DNA from: Serripes groenlandicus
Lineage: Eukaryota; Mollusca; Bivalvia; Cardiida; Cardiidae
Assembly: GCA_031761405.1 (NCBI GenBank)
Contig: JASEVX010000007.1
Span: 41,805,775-41,869,774 of the forward strand
Length of the DNA: 64,000 nucleotides
Reading direction: 5' to 3'
The notes under the pieces are model-generated. The model saw only the letters and a list, made by a program, of their open reading frames with translations. It had not been told where the DNA came from and ran no database searches. The first letter of the stretch is position 1; every line of letters starts with the position of its first letter. Below, one piece after another: positions 1-10,700 of the stretch. Made by a program: the position numbers and the translations under genes.

Positions 1-200
1 GCCCTTGTTTTATATACAAGTTCTGGGTAAATTTGTGCGTGCATCTACATTAAGAGTCCATATCTCAGTCATTGCTTAATGCATTGCATTGAAACTTTAT
101 ACAACCCTTCCCAACCATCACACCTATTTAACTAATCAAAAATTATAACACAATCCTGCATTTAATGCCCTTTTTAGCTCGCCTATTCGAAGAAATAGGG
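1..200. repeat. Divergent interspersed repeat copy
   Basis: Shares long similar stretches with 1838-2115, such as cttaatgcattgcattgaaa followed by ctttatac. No coding sequence seen. Confidence 0.6.
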
Positions 201-220
201 GAGCTTATGTTATCACCCCG

Positions 221-268
221 GCGTTGGCGTTGGCGTTGGCGTTGGCGTTGGTGTTGGCGTTGGCGTCC
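221..268. repeat. (GTTGGC)n hexamer microsatellite
   Basis: About eight head-to-tail copies of the hexamer with two substitutions, next to the satellite array. Confidence 0.85.
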
Positions 269-281
269 GCGTTGCCAGCTT

Positions 282-1220
282 GGTCAAACCTTTGCGTGCA
301 AGGCCTTTTCTCAGACACTGTGTATGCTGTTGCTTTGAAACTTCACACACTTATTCAGGATCATTAGGGGACCTTGTATGTCAAGTCCCATAACTCTGGA
401 ATGGATTTTGACTGAATTGTGCCCCTTTTTGGACTTAGAAATTTGGTCAAACCTTTGCGTGCAAGGCCTTTTCTCAGACACTGTGTATGCTGTTGCTTTC
501 AAACTTCACACACTTATTCAGGGTCATTAGGGGACCTTGTATGTCAAGTCCCATAACTCTGGAATGAATTTTGACTGAATTGTGCCCCTTTTTCGACTTA
601 GAATTTTGGTCAAACCTTTGCGTGCAAGGCCTTTTCTCAGACACTGTGTATGCTGTTGCTTTGAAACTTCACACACTTATTCAGGATCATTAGGGGACCT
701 TGTATGTCAAGTCCCATAACTCTGGAATGGATTTTGACTGAATTGTGCCCCTTTTTGGACTTAGAAATTTGGTCAAACCTTTGCGTGCAAGGCCTTTTCT
801 CAGACACTGTGTATGCTGTTGCTTTCAAACTTCACACACTTATTCAGGGTCATTAGGTGACCTTGTATGTCAAGTCCCATAACTCTGGAATGGATTTTGA
901 CTGAATTGTGCCCCTTTTTCGACTTAGAATTTTGGTCAAACCTTTGCGTGCAAGGCCTTTCCTCAGACACTGTGTATGCTGTTGCTTTGAAACTTCACAC
1001 ACTTATTCAGGATCATTAGGTGACCTTGTATGTCAAGTCCCATAACTCTGGAATGGATTTTGACTGAATTGTGCCCCTTTTTGGACTTAGAAATTTGGTC
1101 AAACCTTTGCGTGCAAGGCCTTTTCTCAGACACTGTGTATGCTGTTGCTTTCAAACTTCACACACTTATTAAGGGTCATTAGGGGACCTTGTATGTCAAG
1201 TCCCATAACTCTGGAATGGA
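282..1220. repeat. Satellite array: 163-bp monomers in 326-bp higher-order units
   Basis: Monomers start with ggtcaaacctttgcgtgcaa at 282, 444, 608, 770, 933 and 1097. Odd and even monomers differ consistently (gctttGaaac versus gctttCaaac; caggAtca versus caggGtca), making a two-monomer unit near 326 bp repeated three times. Reading frames inside it are repeat artefacts. Confidence 0.92.
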
Positions 1221-1625
1221 TTTTTTTCAAACATTTGGATTTTTTTCTTTTTCTTTTCTTGTATTTTTCAATTTTGCGTTTAGCTCAACGTTAAAGTTTC
1301 GATTTTTTTTTTCTCAATAAGTACTGGTTCTAGGGCTTTCATATTTTTTGGGGTAAAACATTTGTTTTTTGCTGGATTTTGAAAATTGGGCATAGCTTCT
1401 TCATATTTTGTTGGATTAATTTCATTTTTTTTTTTCATTTTCTTGTATTTTTGAACTTTGAGCATTATTTTTTTATTTTTTATTTTTTTTCTTGAATTTT
1501 AGAACTTTGTGTTCAGCTCAATTTTTTTTTTTAAATTTCTTGTATTTTTTAAAAAAAAAATTATATTATTTCTTGTTTAAAAATAATTGTGTTTAGCTCA
1601 ATGTTAGAGTTTTGTTTACTTTTTG
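1221..1625. repeat. T-rich degenerate low-complexity tract
   Basis: Repeated pattern of ttttttttctt...gtattttt...aactttg...gtttagctcaa with many T runs. It holds several degenerate copies of a 70-100 bp unit. No gene. Confidence 0.7.
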
Positions 1626-1837
1626 TCTTTTACACTTGCCTTGATAGTCAAAGCAGGGGACACAGTGAGACATTTAATTACGCGTAATTCTTGTCTTTCT
1701 TTTGTAAATTCAATTTCAACTGAATTATTCCACTTTTGGATTTTGGACTTTATACCCATGCTATAACTGTTCTGAAGTAGGCCCTGATAGACGATATCCC
1801 TGATAGGCGAGCTATATTGTCCTCCGACAACTCTTGT

Positions 1838-2115
1838 TTTACTTAGAAATTCTGGATAAAGTTTTGCTTACAACTACATTAACGGTCCATATCTTAGTAA
1901 CTACTTAATGCATTGCATTGAAACTTTATACGGCCCTTCGCAACTATCATGCCTTGTATGAAAATAATTAAAATATGTAAATCTATTATGCATATAATGA
2001 AAATTATCACCTTTGAAGAAATTCTGGTTAATGTTTTGCACGCAACTGCATTATAATCCATATCTCAGTAGCTAATAAGCATTGGAATAGTCGAGTGAGC
2101 TGTCCATAAGACAGC
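1838..2115. repeat. Interspersed repeat related to 1-200
   Basis: Contains aatgcattgcattgaaactt and ends with gagctgtccataagacagct followed by cttgtttt, a terminus I associate with abundant bivalve repeats. It includes an internal second degenerate copy (from about 2015). Confidence 0.55.
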
Positions 2116-2870
2116 TCTTGTTTTGTGTCTTGTTATAAGACTCAATTATACTGATGTTTTTTAAGCAGATAAATCTAAGAATACTAATTCAAACACATAC
2201 TAGAATGAAATTTGATCTGATTTTTCAAATAATTTTCATTAACTTTTGCAGCTACCAACTTCTGAAAACATTATGAGAAAGGAGGGGATTTTATAACATG
2301 AGCAGGCTATCCTTTGCCTCAATCATTTCAGCAGTTTTACTTTGCCTTTTCATATGCTGATAACTGTTCATGCCTTTTGCAATCATTGTGGCAATTATTG
2401 TGTGCAAATTTCTCCTAAAAAAGGGTTAAGGTGCCTACAGTTTACAATTGTAAAACACCAACATATTTTATTTTTATACTTTTATTTTTTTCAGCCTGGA
2501 CAATTTCCCAAGATGTATGATCACTGTACTTTCTACTTTTGGTTCCATTGTCCATTTATTGAGGGAAATAAGTAAGTATTAGGAAAACATAGTTATATTC
2601 CATCTATTTGATTTTTTTCAAATATTTAGACAAATTTCAATGCATTTGCGGCAGACAACTTTTGAAAATATTGTGGCGACAAGAGAAATTGCTCAATTTG
2701 TGTAGATTCTGATTTGAGCAAAAAACCAGACGGATTTGAACCAATACTGTTCAGAAATGCTATAAAGTCATACATGTTCTCATAAACAAAATAGATGACT
2801 CTATGATGAGCTTTATTATCAATGGTTTCTTATGAGAAGTAATATTTTGATTCACCTAATTGATGTTATA

Positions 2871-3180
2871 TAACCCTTTCCCACATATAGAAGATTTCTG
2901 ATGCCTCTGCAGCAGACGTCTTGTTGAAAACATAGTGACAAAAGAAGAAGTTGCTCAAAATGATCAATTTCTCCTTTTGCCATAATGTTTTCAACATTCT
3001 TATATATTTATACTTTCTTATATTAGGGGTAATTTCAATTTCATTGAAACAAGACCTACTCTTCACAATGTTCTCAACTATTTTCAGTTATTATACCTTC
3101 ATATAGAGATTTTCAATTTTATTTTACTAATTGTCTTCAATGCGGTCTGCTGCAGATTTGATGTATGTGGGAAAGGGTAA
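2871..3180. mobile_element. Palindromic MITE copy 1
   Basis: Left end taaccctttcccacatatag, right end gtatgtgggaaagggtaa, with ctgcagcagac near the left and gtctgctgcag near the right. Internal palindrome of gaagttgctc and gatcaatttctcc. Longest copy of the family here. Confidence 0.8.
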
Positions 3181-3806
3181 ACTCAGATGCCTTTGAGGTG
3201 TTGAATGGTCTGCTACAGATATATTGTACTTAAATTGGACAAGGTTAATTATAATATATATTTTAAATTTGTCTAATTCAGCTTATGCATAGATTTCTTT
3301 GGTAGATTTGAATTTTAATGTATTTATTCAATATGCCATTACAAATTTCCTTTGATGAATGAATTGTTGAATTTCACAACTTAATTTTTCAGGTGAATAC
3401 TGATTAACAATACAACATACATGGTCGTTGTTTATGTCACCAATACAGAAATAGCCTGACAATGTGTTGTTATTAGGATCAAGAAAATCAAGCAAATAAT
3501 GTTGACTACAGACAGTTGATATGATTTGGACCTATAAAGTATTCTAAGCAGTATAGAGAGAACACAGACATGTAAAAAAAAAAATTGGGGAAAAATCAAG
3601 AAAAACATAAATTGCTCATTACAGGCAATTTCTATTAGTTTCATAATGTTCTGTGCTTTGTCCACGGTTTGATGCCAAGGTCATACCAACACACTTGTAG
3701 TTGTGTATTCTCTAGCTGAGAAAGCATTATGAGTGATGCATCAATGTCAGGATGAACTTTCTGTTAGCAATAGTTAATTAGCTAGGAAATGTGATTTGAA
3801 TAACAT

Positions 3807-4022
3807 TTAACCCTTTCCCTCATACAACAATTCTGCAGCAGACGACTTTGAACATATTTTGTCAAAAATTAGAAAATCTCTATAATTAAATGGATAACCT
3901 ATGACTAAAAGTGGAAAACATTGTGGCAAAAGAAATTGCTTGTTTTGAGCAATTTCTTCTTTTGTCACTATGTTTTCAAAAAGCTGTCTGCTGCAGAGGC
4001 GTCTTTATTAGAGAAAGGGTTA
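3807..4022. mobile_element. Palindromic MITE copy 2
   Basis: Starts ttaaccctttccctcataca and ends agagaaagggttaa. Inside are tctgcagcagacga, ggcaaaagaaattgct with its inverted agcaatttcttcttttg, and gtctgctgcagagg. The same family as copy 1. Confidence 0.8.
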
Positions 4023-4060
4023 AGCAAAATCAAACACTTGCCATCTTAATTGATAACAAA

Positions 4061-4270
4061 CCTCCCCTCATACAGACATATTTTGACTCTTCTGTAGCAG
4101 ACAAGTTTTGAAAACAGTGTGCAAAAGACAAAATTGCCCATAATGAGCAATTTCTTCTTCTGTCCCAATGATTTAAACTTTATTCAATAATTATACTTCG
4201 ACTTATACAGATATTTGTCCAGATATTTTCAATGTCATCTGTTGTGGATATGCTGTATGTGGGAAAGGGA
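4061..4270. mobile_element. Palindromic MITE copy 3
   Basis: Left end cctcccctcatacagaca, right end gctgtatgtgggaaaggga, with the internal attgcccataatgagcaatt palindrome. The ends are more divergent than in copy 2. Confidence 0.72.
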
Positions 4271-4807
4271 CAATGTCACATGTTAGAGCCAATGACCTGA
4301 GGACTTTTGTCCGTCGGTAAATGTTTGTTCAAATAATATATCCTAAACCACTGGACCAATTTCAACCAATTTTAACAGGAATGTACCTCCAATGTTTTTG
4401 AGTTTAAATTCAATGTAAGAACATTGATTGCTGCAGCAGCAGAAAGGGAGAAAAGTGCATGGATAAGAAGCAAGTCGTTAAGAAGGACTGTAAAGTTGAG
4501 TATTGGTGTGAGAAAGCCAGAATGGCCACTATGATACGACTGATTTTTTTTTTGAAAACAGCATTAAAACTCAATAAATGAATTAATACTTTGGTAAACC
4601 TCTGAAAAAAATAATAAAGCCAGCTCGATAGATTGGCTTTCCAATACTTATTAAGGATTGCCTTATTTAAATGTCATTTTTCAAATGCTGTTTAATTTTC
4701 GGATTTTACTATTTGAAAATCATAAATTAATATGTAATTTAATTTAAATATGTTTCATCCTATTTTATGGATATCCTTATTTCTCAAGATATAAAACATG
4801 TATTTGG

Positions 4808-5180
4808 TTAACCCTTTCCCCCATACAGCTGACCAATTTGAATACATCTAGTCAAAAACATTGAATATCTTTTTAAAGGAAAGAAAGGTGAAAACATTTT
4901 GGCAAAACGTGAAATTGCTCATTTCGGGCAATTTGTTTTTGTCACAATATTTTCAAATTTTCAAATTTCTTTTACTTCAGAGGTGTCAAGGTGTGTCTGT
5001 ATGACAGTATAAAACACCCTTGGAAAAACATGCAATACATTTAAAGCAGAGTGATTTGAAAACATATGCAAAACTGGAAAATATCTATAAATGAAAGATT
5101 ACAGGTTATTTGGTATGTAGTTTAAAGCAAATATGAGAAATTGCTCCTTTTCAAAATGCATTTGTATGAGGAAAGGGCTA
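4808..5180. mobile_element. Palindromic MITE copy 4 (compound)
   Basis: Starts ttaaccctttcccccataca and ends gtatgaggaaagggcta. An inner end (gtgtctgtatgacag, about 4990-5007) suggests two overlapping or nested copies. Internal gaaattgctcatttcgggca followed by attt is the degenerate palindrome centre. Confidence 0.65.
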
Positions 5181-5520
5181 TAATGAAGACAAAGATATAC
5201 ACATTGATATTCGCACTGGATGCATGTACTGTACTTTTATTTTGACAAATTTTGAATAAAATGAATTAAACCATATTTAATGAAATTTCAGTATGCATAT
5301 CTCCCCAAATATCTTACATTGATGCTCAATTATGAGTTTACAAGTTGAAGTCACCTGAATATTGAAACTTTTTATCATGTAATTTTGAATATTTTAACAA
5401 TGAAGCACATGTATATAGTTACTTTATCATGCTATATCCTGTCCTAAAGCAATTGAAGTTTTGTGAAACAGGGTGAAAAGTGACTGCTATGTCTCACTCC
5501 ACATTCATTGGCGACACAAC

Positions 5521-5830
5521 TTACCCATTCCTTCATACATCATATCTTCGTATGACATTGAAAATGTCTCGGCAAAAAATTACACAAACGAAAGTACATT
5601 TAATGAATACATTTCATTAATTTCTCCTTTTGCCACAATTCAAATGTTGTCGTCTGCTGCAGATACTTCAATATGCGCCTTATGTTCGAAAGGGTTAAAA
5701 ACGGTTTTAGTAATAGTAGCATTACACATTGAAAGAAAAAGACAAAATGTCCAACAAGTCCCTCTTTTTCAACAATAGTATCTGTTGCAGAGGTGTCAAA
5801 TTGGGTTCTATCAGGGAAAAGAGTTAGTCT
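5521..5830. mobile_element. Palindromic MITE copy 5 plus fragment
   Basis: 5521-5697 runs from cccattccttcatacatc to ttcgaaagggtta and contains gtcgtctgctgcagata. 5710-5830 is a further fragment with ctgttgcagaggtgtcaaat and a gggaaaagagtta end. Confidence 0.6.
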
Positions 5831-6316
5831 CAAATGCAATGTATTCCATCAGACCAAGAAAGAAAAAATGTTTTGGGTTCAAGAGAAATTTCTTTATTAA
5901 CATATTTACAGCAAAATTTCATGTGTTGTACAAATGGAATATATCAACTGAGAAGCCTGTTAATATGACTGATATCATCTCCTTGGGAAAAAAAGAGAAT
6001 GTTAATTGTTTTAGATGGTTAAATATGGGTATTTGTTAAAATAATGTCTTTACCTTCTCCACCGTGCAGACGATATTTTGAAATATTTGCAGCTGATAAC
6101 ATTTTAAAACATTGTAGGAAAAGGATTGTTTCTTTCAATGGTGTTTTATGTCACTTTCAAAATTGTTCATGCACATCACAGCGTTTCCTGGATATATTAC
6201 CAGTACAGCTGGTAAGCTTTTCCTGACAATAGTGCATCAGTTGTAATGTTATCTCCTCAAACATGATCACCAAAGAGGGAAGCGAATTCTATCATTTTTA
6301 AAGTTTTTTGTATGAA

Positions 6317-6385
6317 CAAATCGGTGATTGAACCGTGGTCTCCCATTCATGAGTCTGACATGCTAACCACTGTGGTGTAGTAAAA
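6317..6385 (-). mobile_element. tRNA-derived SINE head inside MITE region
   Basis: On the minus strand the A-box-like cagtggttagcatg is followed by B-box-like ggttcaatcacc at tRNA spacing. The arms do not pair well, so it is a degenerate tRNA-derived repeat and not a tRNA gene. It abuts a MITE fragment (gaagaaattgctcatt). Confidence 0.5.
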
Positions 6386-6397
6386 GAAGAAATTGCT

Positions 6398-6628
6398 CAT
6401 TATCCTTTTCCCACATACAGGAAATCTGCAGCAGATGACTTTGAAAACAGCTAGGCAAAAGTATGGAAAATATATACAAATGATGATGTCATTATTGAAT
6501 AGAGTTGAAAATATTGTGGCAAATGGAGAAATTGTTCATTATGAGCAATTTTTCCATTTTCCACATTGTTTTCAAAAGTCATTTTCTGCAGATGCATCGA
6601 AATGCGTATGCAAGTGGGAAAGGGTTAT
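6398..6628. mobile_element. Palindromic MITE copy 6
   Basis: Left end ccttttcccacatacagg, right end gcaagtgggaaagggtta. Shows aatctgcagcagatgac and the central gttcattatgagcaattt. Clear family member; reading frames through it are artefacts. Confidence 0.8.
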
Positions 6629-6859
6629 GAGACAGACAGAGCAATTTCTCTTTTTCAAACAATGTTTCCGAATTTATTCTAAAAATGCACTGTTATTAAG
6701 AGAGATTTCCTTTATTTACCTACTAGAAGATGTCTGTTTCAGAATCAATATATGTATATATATTTATTTTAGCAAAAAATATGTACAATCCATCAGTATA
6801 CATATATGAATGCATTTGACAATTTAACAATTTCCGGACAAATTATATAGGGGACATAA

Positions 6860-7075
6860 TTAACCCTCACCCTGATACAGACGACATAAGACGCCATTGC
6901 AACGGACTAATTTTGAAAAACTAGGCGGGAAATGGAAAAAATGCTCATAATGAGTAATGTCTCCTTTTGCGGCAATGTTTTGTCCTCTATTCAATAATTC
7001 AACTTTCATAAATAAAAGATTGCTATATTTGTGTTCTGCTGCAGATTTACTGAATGTGGAAAAATATTCCATATA
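6860..7075. mobile_element. Palindromic MITE copy 7
   Basis: Starts ttaaccctcaccctgataca, has aatgctcataatgagtaatg in the centre and gttctgctgcagattt followed by actgaatgtggaaa at the right. The right terminus is decayed. Confidence 0.65.
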
Positions 7076-7084
7076 CATTTTGTG

Positions 7085-7395
7085 AGTGATGAAAGATTGA
7101 TTGATTGATTGGGGTTTAAACGTTAACGCCGTTTTCAATAATTGTTCAGTCATATATCGACAGCCAGTTCACCTTCTCACTCTATTCGTAGCTTTCTTAT
7201 ACCAGTACTCAACACAACATACTTTCCAAGCAAATAGCTGCTAATCCACATAGACTGTAAGCCCATTGGTGAAAGACGAATGACGCATGACACAATGACT
7301 TCTCAAACGTCGGAGAGAATGTTGGACGAGCTGGGATTCAAACTCACAACCCCTGGCTTGACAGCCCGCGTCGCTATCGACTGAGCTACCATGAT
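7085..7395 (-). mobile_element. tRNA-derived SINE, full-length
   Basis: On the minus strand the head reads gtagctcagtcgatagcg (A box) and gtgagtttgaatccc (B box). The body runs down to a 3' core of the type aacggcgttaacgtttaaac followed by cccaatcaatcaatcaat at 7089. The body shares sequence with 57785-57965, in the opposite orientation. It lies just beyond the 3' end of the EGF gene. Confidence 0.75.
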
Positions 7396-7579
7396 AAAAT
7401 TGAATGAGAATACCACAAACCATGGAGAAATATATATTTCAGAAAATCTTTCAAAATGAAGTAACAGAAATTCAACAGAAATTCTAGATAGCTTTTCTAA
7501 TATGAAAGCAGTGTAGAAAACATTGATAGCAAATGAGAAACTGATTGTTTGAGTAATTTCCAGGATTATTGAAAACAAA

Positions 7580-7585
7580 TTTATT
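7580..7585 (-). terminator. Poly(A) signal AATAAA of the EGF gene
   Basis: AATAAA on the minus strand, 28 bases after the TGA stop. Cleavage about 15-25 bases downstream would give a very short 3' UTR of roughly 50 bases. This supports 7614 as the true end of the reading frame. Confidence 0.6.
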
Positions 7586-7613
7586 CAGAGTTGTCAAAAG
7601 TATAAGAGACACT

Positions 7614-7752
7614 TCAAAATAGTGTATGAAAGCAATATTGACATTTTACAGAGCTTCTAAGTACATTTGTTTGAATCTTCACCATTGTTTTTCCTGGGCC
7701 ATCATACTTGATACAGTGCACACTTCTGCTGCTTATTGGGAACCACGTGACC
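7614..7752 (-). CDS. Exon 28: last coding exon, shortened M2 and stop
   Basis: 139 coding bp, entered in phase 2 after acceptor tttaattatttcag. Encodes VTWFPISSRSVHCIKYDG, then TMVKIQTNVLRSSVKCQYC and FHTLF before TGA (7616-7614). It resembles an M2 segment that ends early, so module E lacks M3. No membrane segment or GPI-like tail is seen, supporting secretion. A poly(A) signal follows 28 bases after the stop. Confidence 0.7.
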
Positions 7753-10700
7753 CTGAAATAATTAAATTGACAGTATGAGTTTTATACACGAAAAACTGTA
7801 GGAAATAAGCTTATTAATTGCACGTAAGAAAGTTAATAAATATATTTCACTTGTCAATACTCAGACTACATAGAAGTGTCACTATATCACGACAGGAAAG
7901 ACACAAAACATTTGCAAATGTCTCTGGTTACACCAGAAACATCCCTGGTAAGACCAAAGTAAAATGCTGTAAGTATTTTGTTCTCTACAAGACTCTACGT
8001 CCTACGTCCTTGTAAATTTAACCTTCGACATTTTAGGATCAGAATTTTGTTCTCAGTAGTAAATAGTATAGCCCCATTGAACTAAAATTATCAATACCAA
8101 TGTACTAAAGACAAGGAAGAACAGCAGTGAAAAATTAAGCCGATTACATTTTCAGTTTCACAATACGAAGCGTTCAACCTCAGATTTTATGAATCAGCAG
8201 GCGATACAAAATATTTTAATCGTGTACATTACCGTGAACACTGTCCGTATGACTATTTGTCATCATTAAACATCAATCGTTGATGTCTGTGTAGACTTCG
8301 TATCGAAATTTGAGGCATGTTTACGTTTTCGAGGTGATTGCAGACAGCTTTTATTGTTGTTGTCGCAAAACCGGAAGCTGATATTTAGACTGGCTCGCAG
8401 TTATAAATAGACTTACGACTTTTGAAATCTTAGCTGCGACTTTGAAGTTACGACCTCGTTGATAAAACGGTCTTAAGACCGATCGTAACTTCAAAACTTA
8501 CGTCAGGTCGTAGCTAAGATCCGACTTTTTTGATAAAACGGGCCCCTGACTTTCATATATCTACTCTTCTTTTAAAATGTTCTTAAAGGAATTTATAAAA
8601 GTTGGACGCTAAAGTGCTCTGGATTGAAACGAATTTAAATGCTTGTACTGTAAGATTCAAATATACAAAATGGTTGCTACTCACTAAGGTAGTGTATTAC
8701 TAACTGATATGTTTAAACTTAACGAGTCTCGTAATATATCGACAAATAGGCTTAACATGTTTTCAAGAGGCTTCAATAATGTATATCCACGTATATTGCG
8801 AACAGGAAATATCCTAATAAGGCTGCTCAAATGCAAATCAATTGTACTTGTCACCAAGCCTTATATGTCGGTTTTTTGCATGACACGGGTCTAATTATTT
8901 TCTATTTTCTTAAAGTTAAGAGTTGCATATATATTACAACATCCAACGTGGTCAATAATAAGAAGGTAGACAGATAAAAGTATTCACTATACGCATATGC
9001 AACACCACTTGTAAACGTCATTCGCGATTTTTAATAGCATATAGGAAAGAAGTAAGAGATATAGGTAGAGAAAAATTGCATTGTACCTCGGATCAAGTGA
9101 ATGTATTGGGATATCACAAGGTTTGTTGGTGAAGCAAAACACTTCATTTGGCACTTGTCTCGCTCCTGTAAGTGGCTGAAATCAAAAACGTGTAATTTCA
9201 CAATACAGTGCTAGAAGAAATACAAAAATGATGATGGTATTATTGATGATGATGATGATGACGATGATGACGCTTGTGATAAGTTTCCTGCGTATCCATA
9301 TTAATGATTTAAATTATTTTTTAAAATATGTGAACGATTTAATTTCGAAAAATGCAACGTCGTATCAAACTGCGCGTAAGCATTGACTCATCTAGATATG
9401 CAATGGTCGAAAAAGCCTAACAGTTGGTTACTGCAGAGCGCCACTCATATACCGGTTTGACAGCCAAACGTGCAAAGTCACATGAAGATCGAACGAACTA
9501 CCGATCAAAGTGACATATTATACACTAAAAGTTGAATCATTGTCTATGATGTCATCCATAGACTCCCAGATTGTTTGCTTGACCAGATTGCGAAAGAATT
9601 CTGAACAACACTGCGCAGAGGTTCGGGCATATCTGGATCTGGATACAATGTCCAGAATATCAATGTGTCAATGGGGGAGGTCAACATATTCAACTTAAGT
9701 TGAATTTAACTTACTTGATTTGCAGCACTAGCTGATAGTTTAAATGATTCATCTGCAATGGAAAGACAAACATATGTTTTATATTCTGTGACAATAATGA
9801 GCTAATACGTATACGGCCCTTTTTGTACGTATATTTATAACCAGCATATAACCCTCAATGCATATCAATCTTCAATACAATATACTTGTATCTTATCATC
9901 TGATTTGAAAGGCTCTGGATCAAATGAAATCATTGTGATGCAAAAAAGGAAATAGAACAATCTACAGAAATGAAAATGTTCACTATGAATCAAATGTCCT
10001 TTTTCCCACACAATTTGTACCGTCAACAGTCCTTCATAATGGAGGCTTTACATGCATTAACATCGCTTATATCAGTGAAAGACTCATTAGTGCAAGACAG
10101 CCTTTGATAAATGTATCGTTTGGCAATATATACCTGATACTAAACGTGTATTAGAATATTATATATGCTGCACATAAAATAACCATTAAGCATTGTGATA
10201 TCTGTAATGGAAATGTACATGTAATTATGGGATAAACGACACATAAATTAGATTTAATATAAACATGTATATGTATGTACGCACCAACACTATTTAACAT
10301 TTAAGAAAGGACAGGGTAAGATTGATATTGACAAATACTATTACCTATGTGGCACGTGTTTCCAGAATAGCCTGCAGGACAGTGACATACAGCGGGGTCT
10401 AAGTGTCCGTCACAGAATCCATGATTTGCACAATTAACTACTTGACAGCCTTTCTTTACTGAAATAATGATAAGGAATAAAATAACCTGCTCACTCATAT
10501 TAATCTAAAAACTGATAGAGTGTTAGCTGAATTATACTTACATGTACAATAGTATCGCCGCATTAAAGAGACATCTTTACAAATACTCGTTCTTAACAGA
10601 TTACAGACAGGATTAGTCTAAATATTTTAACTATTACCCGTGTAAGTGGGACATTAAGGTAGTTACTCGAGTTGTTCGATAGACAATATTCATCTTTGCT

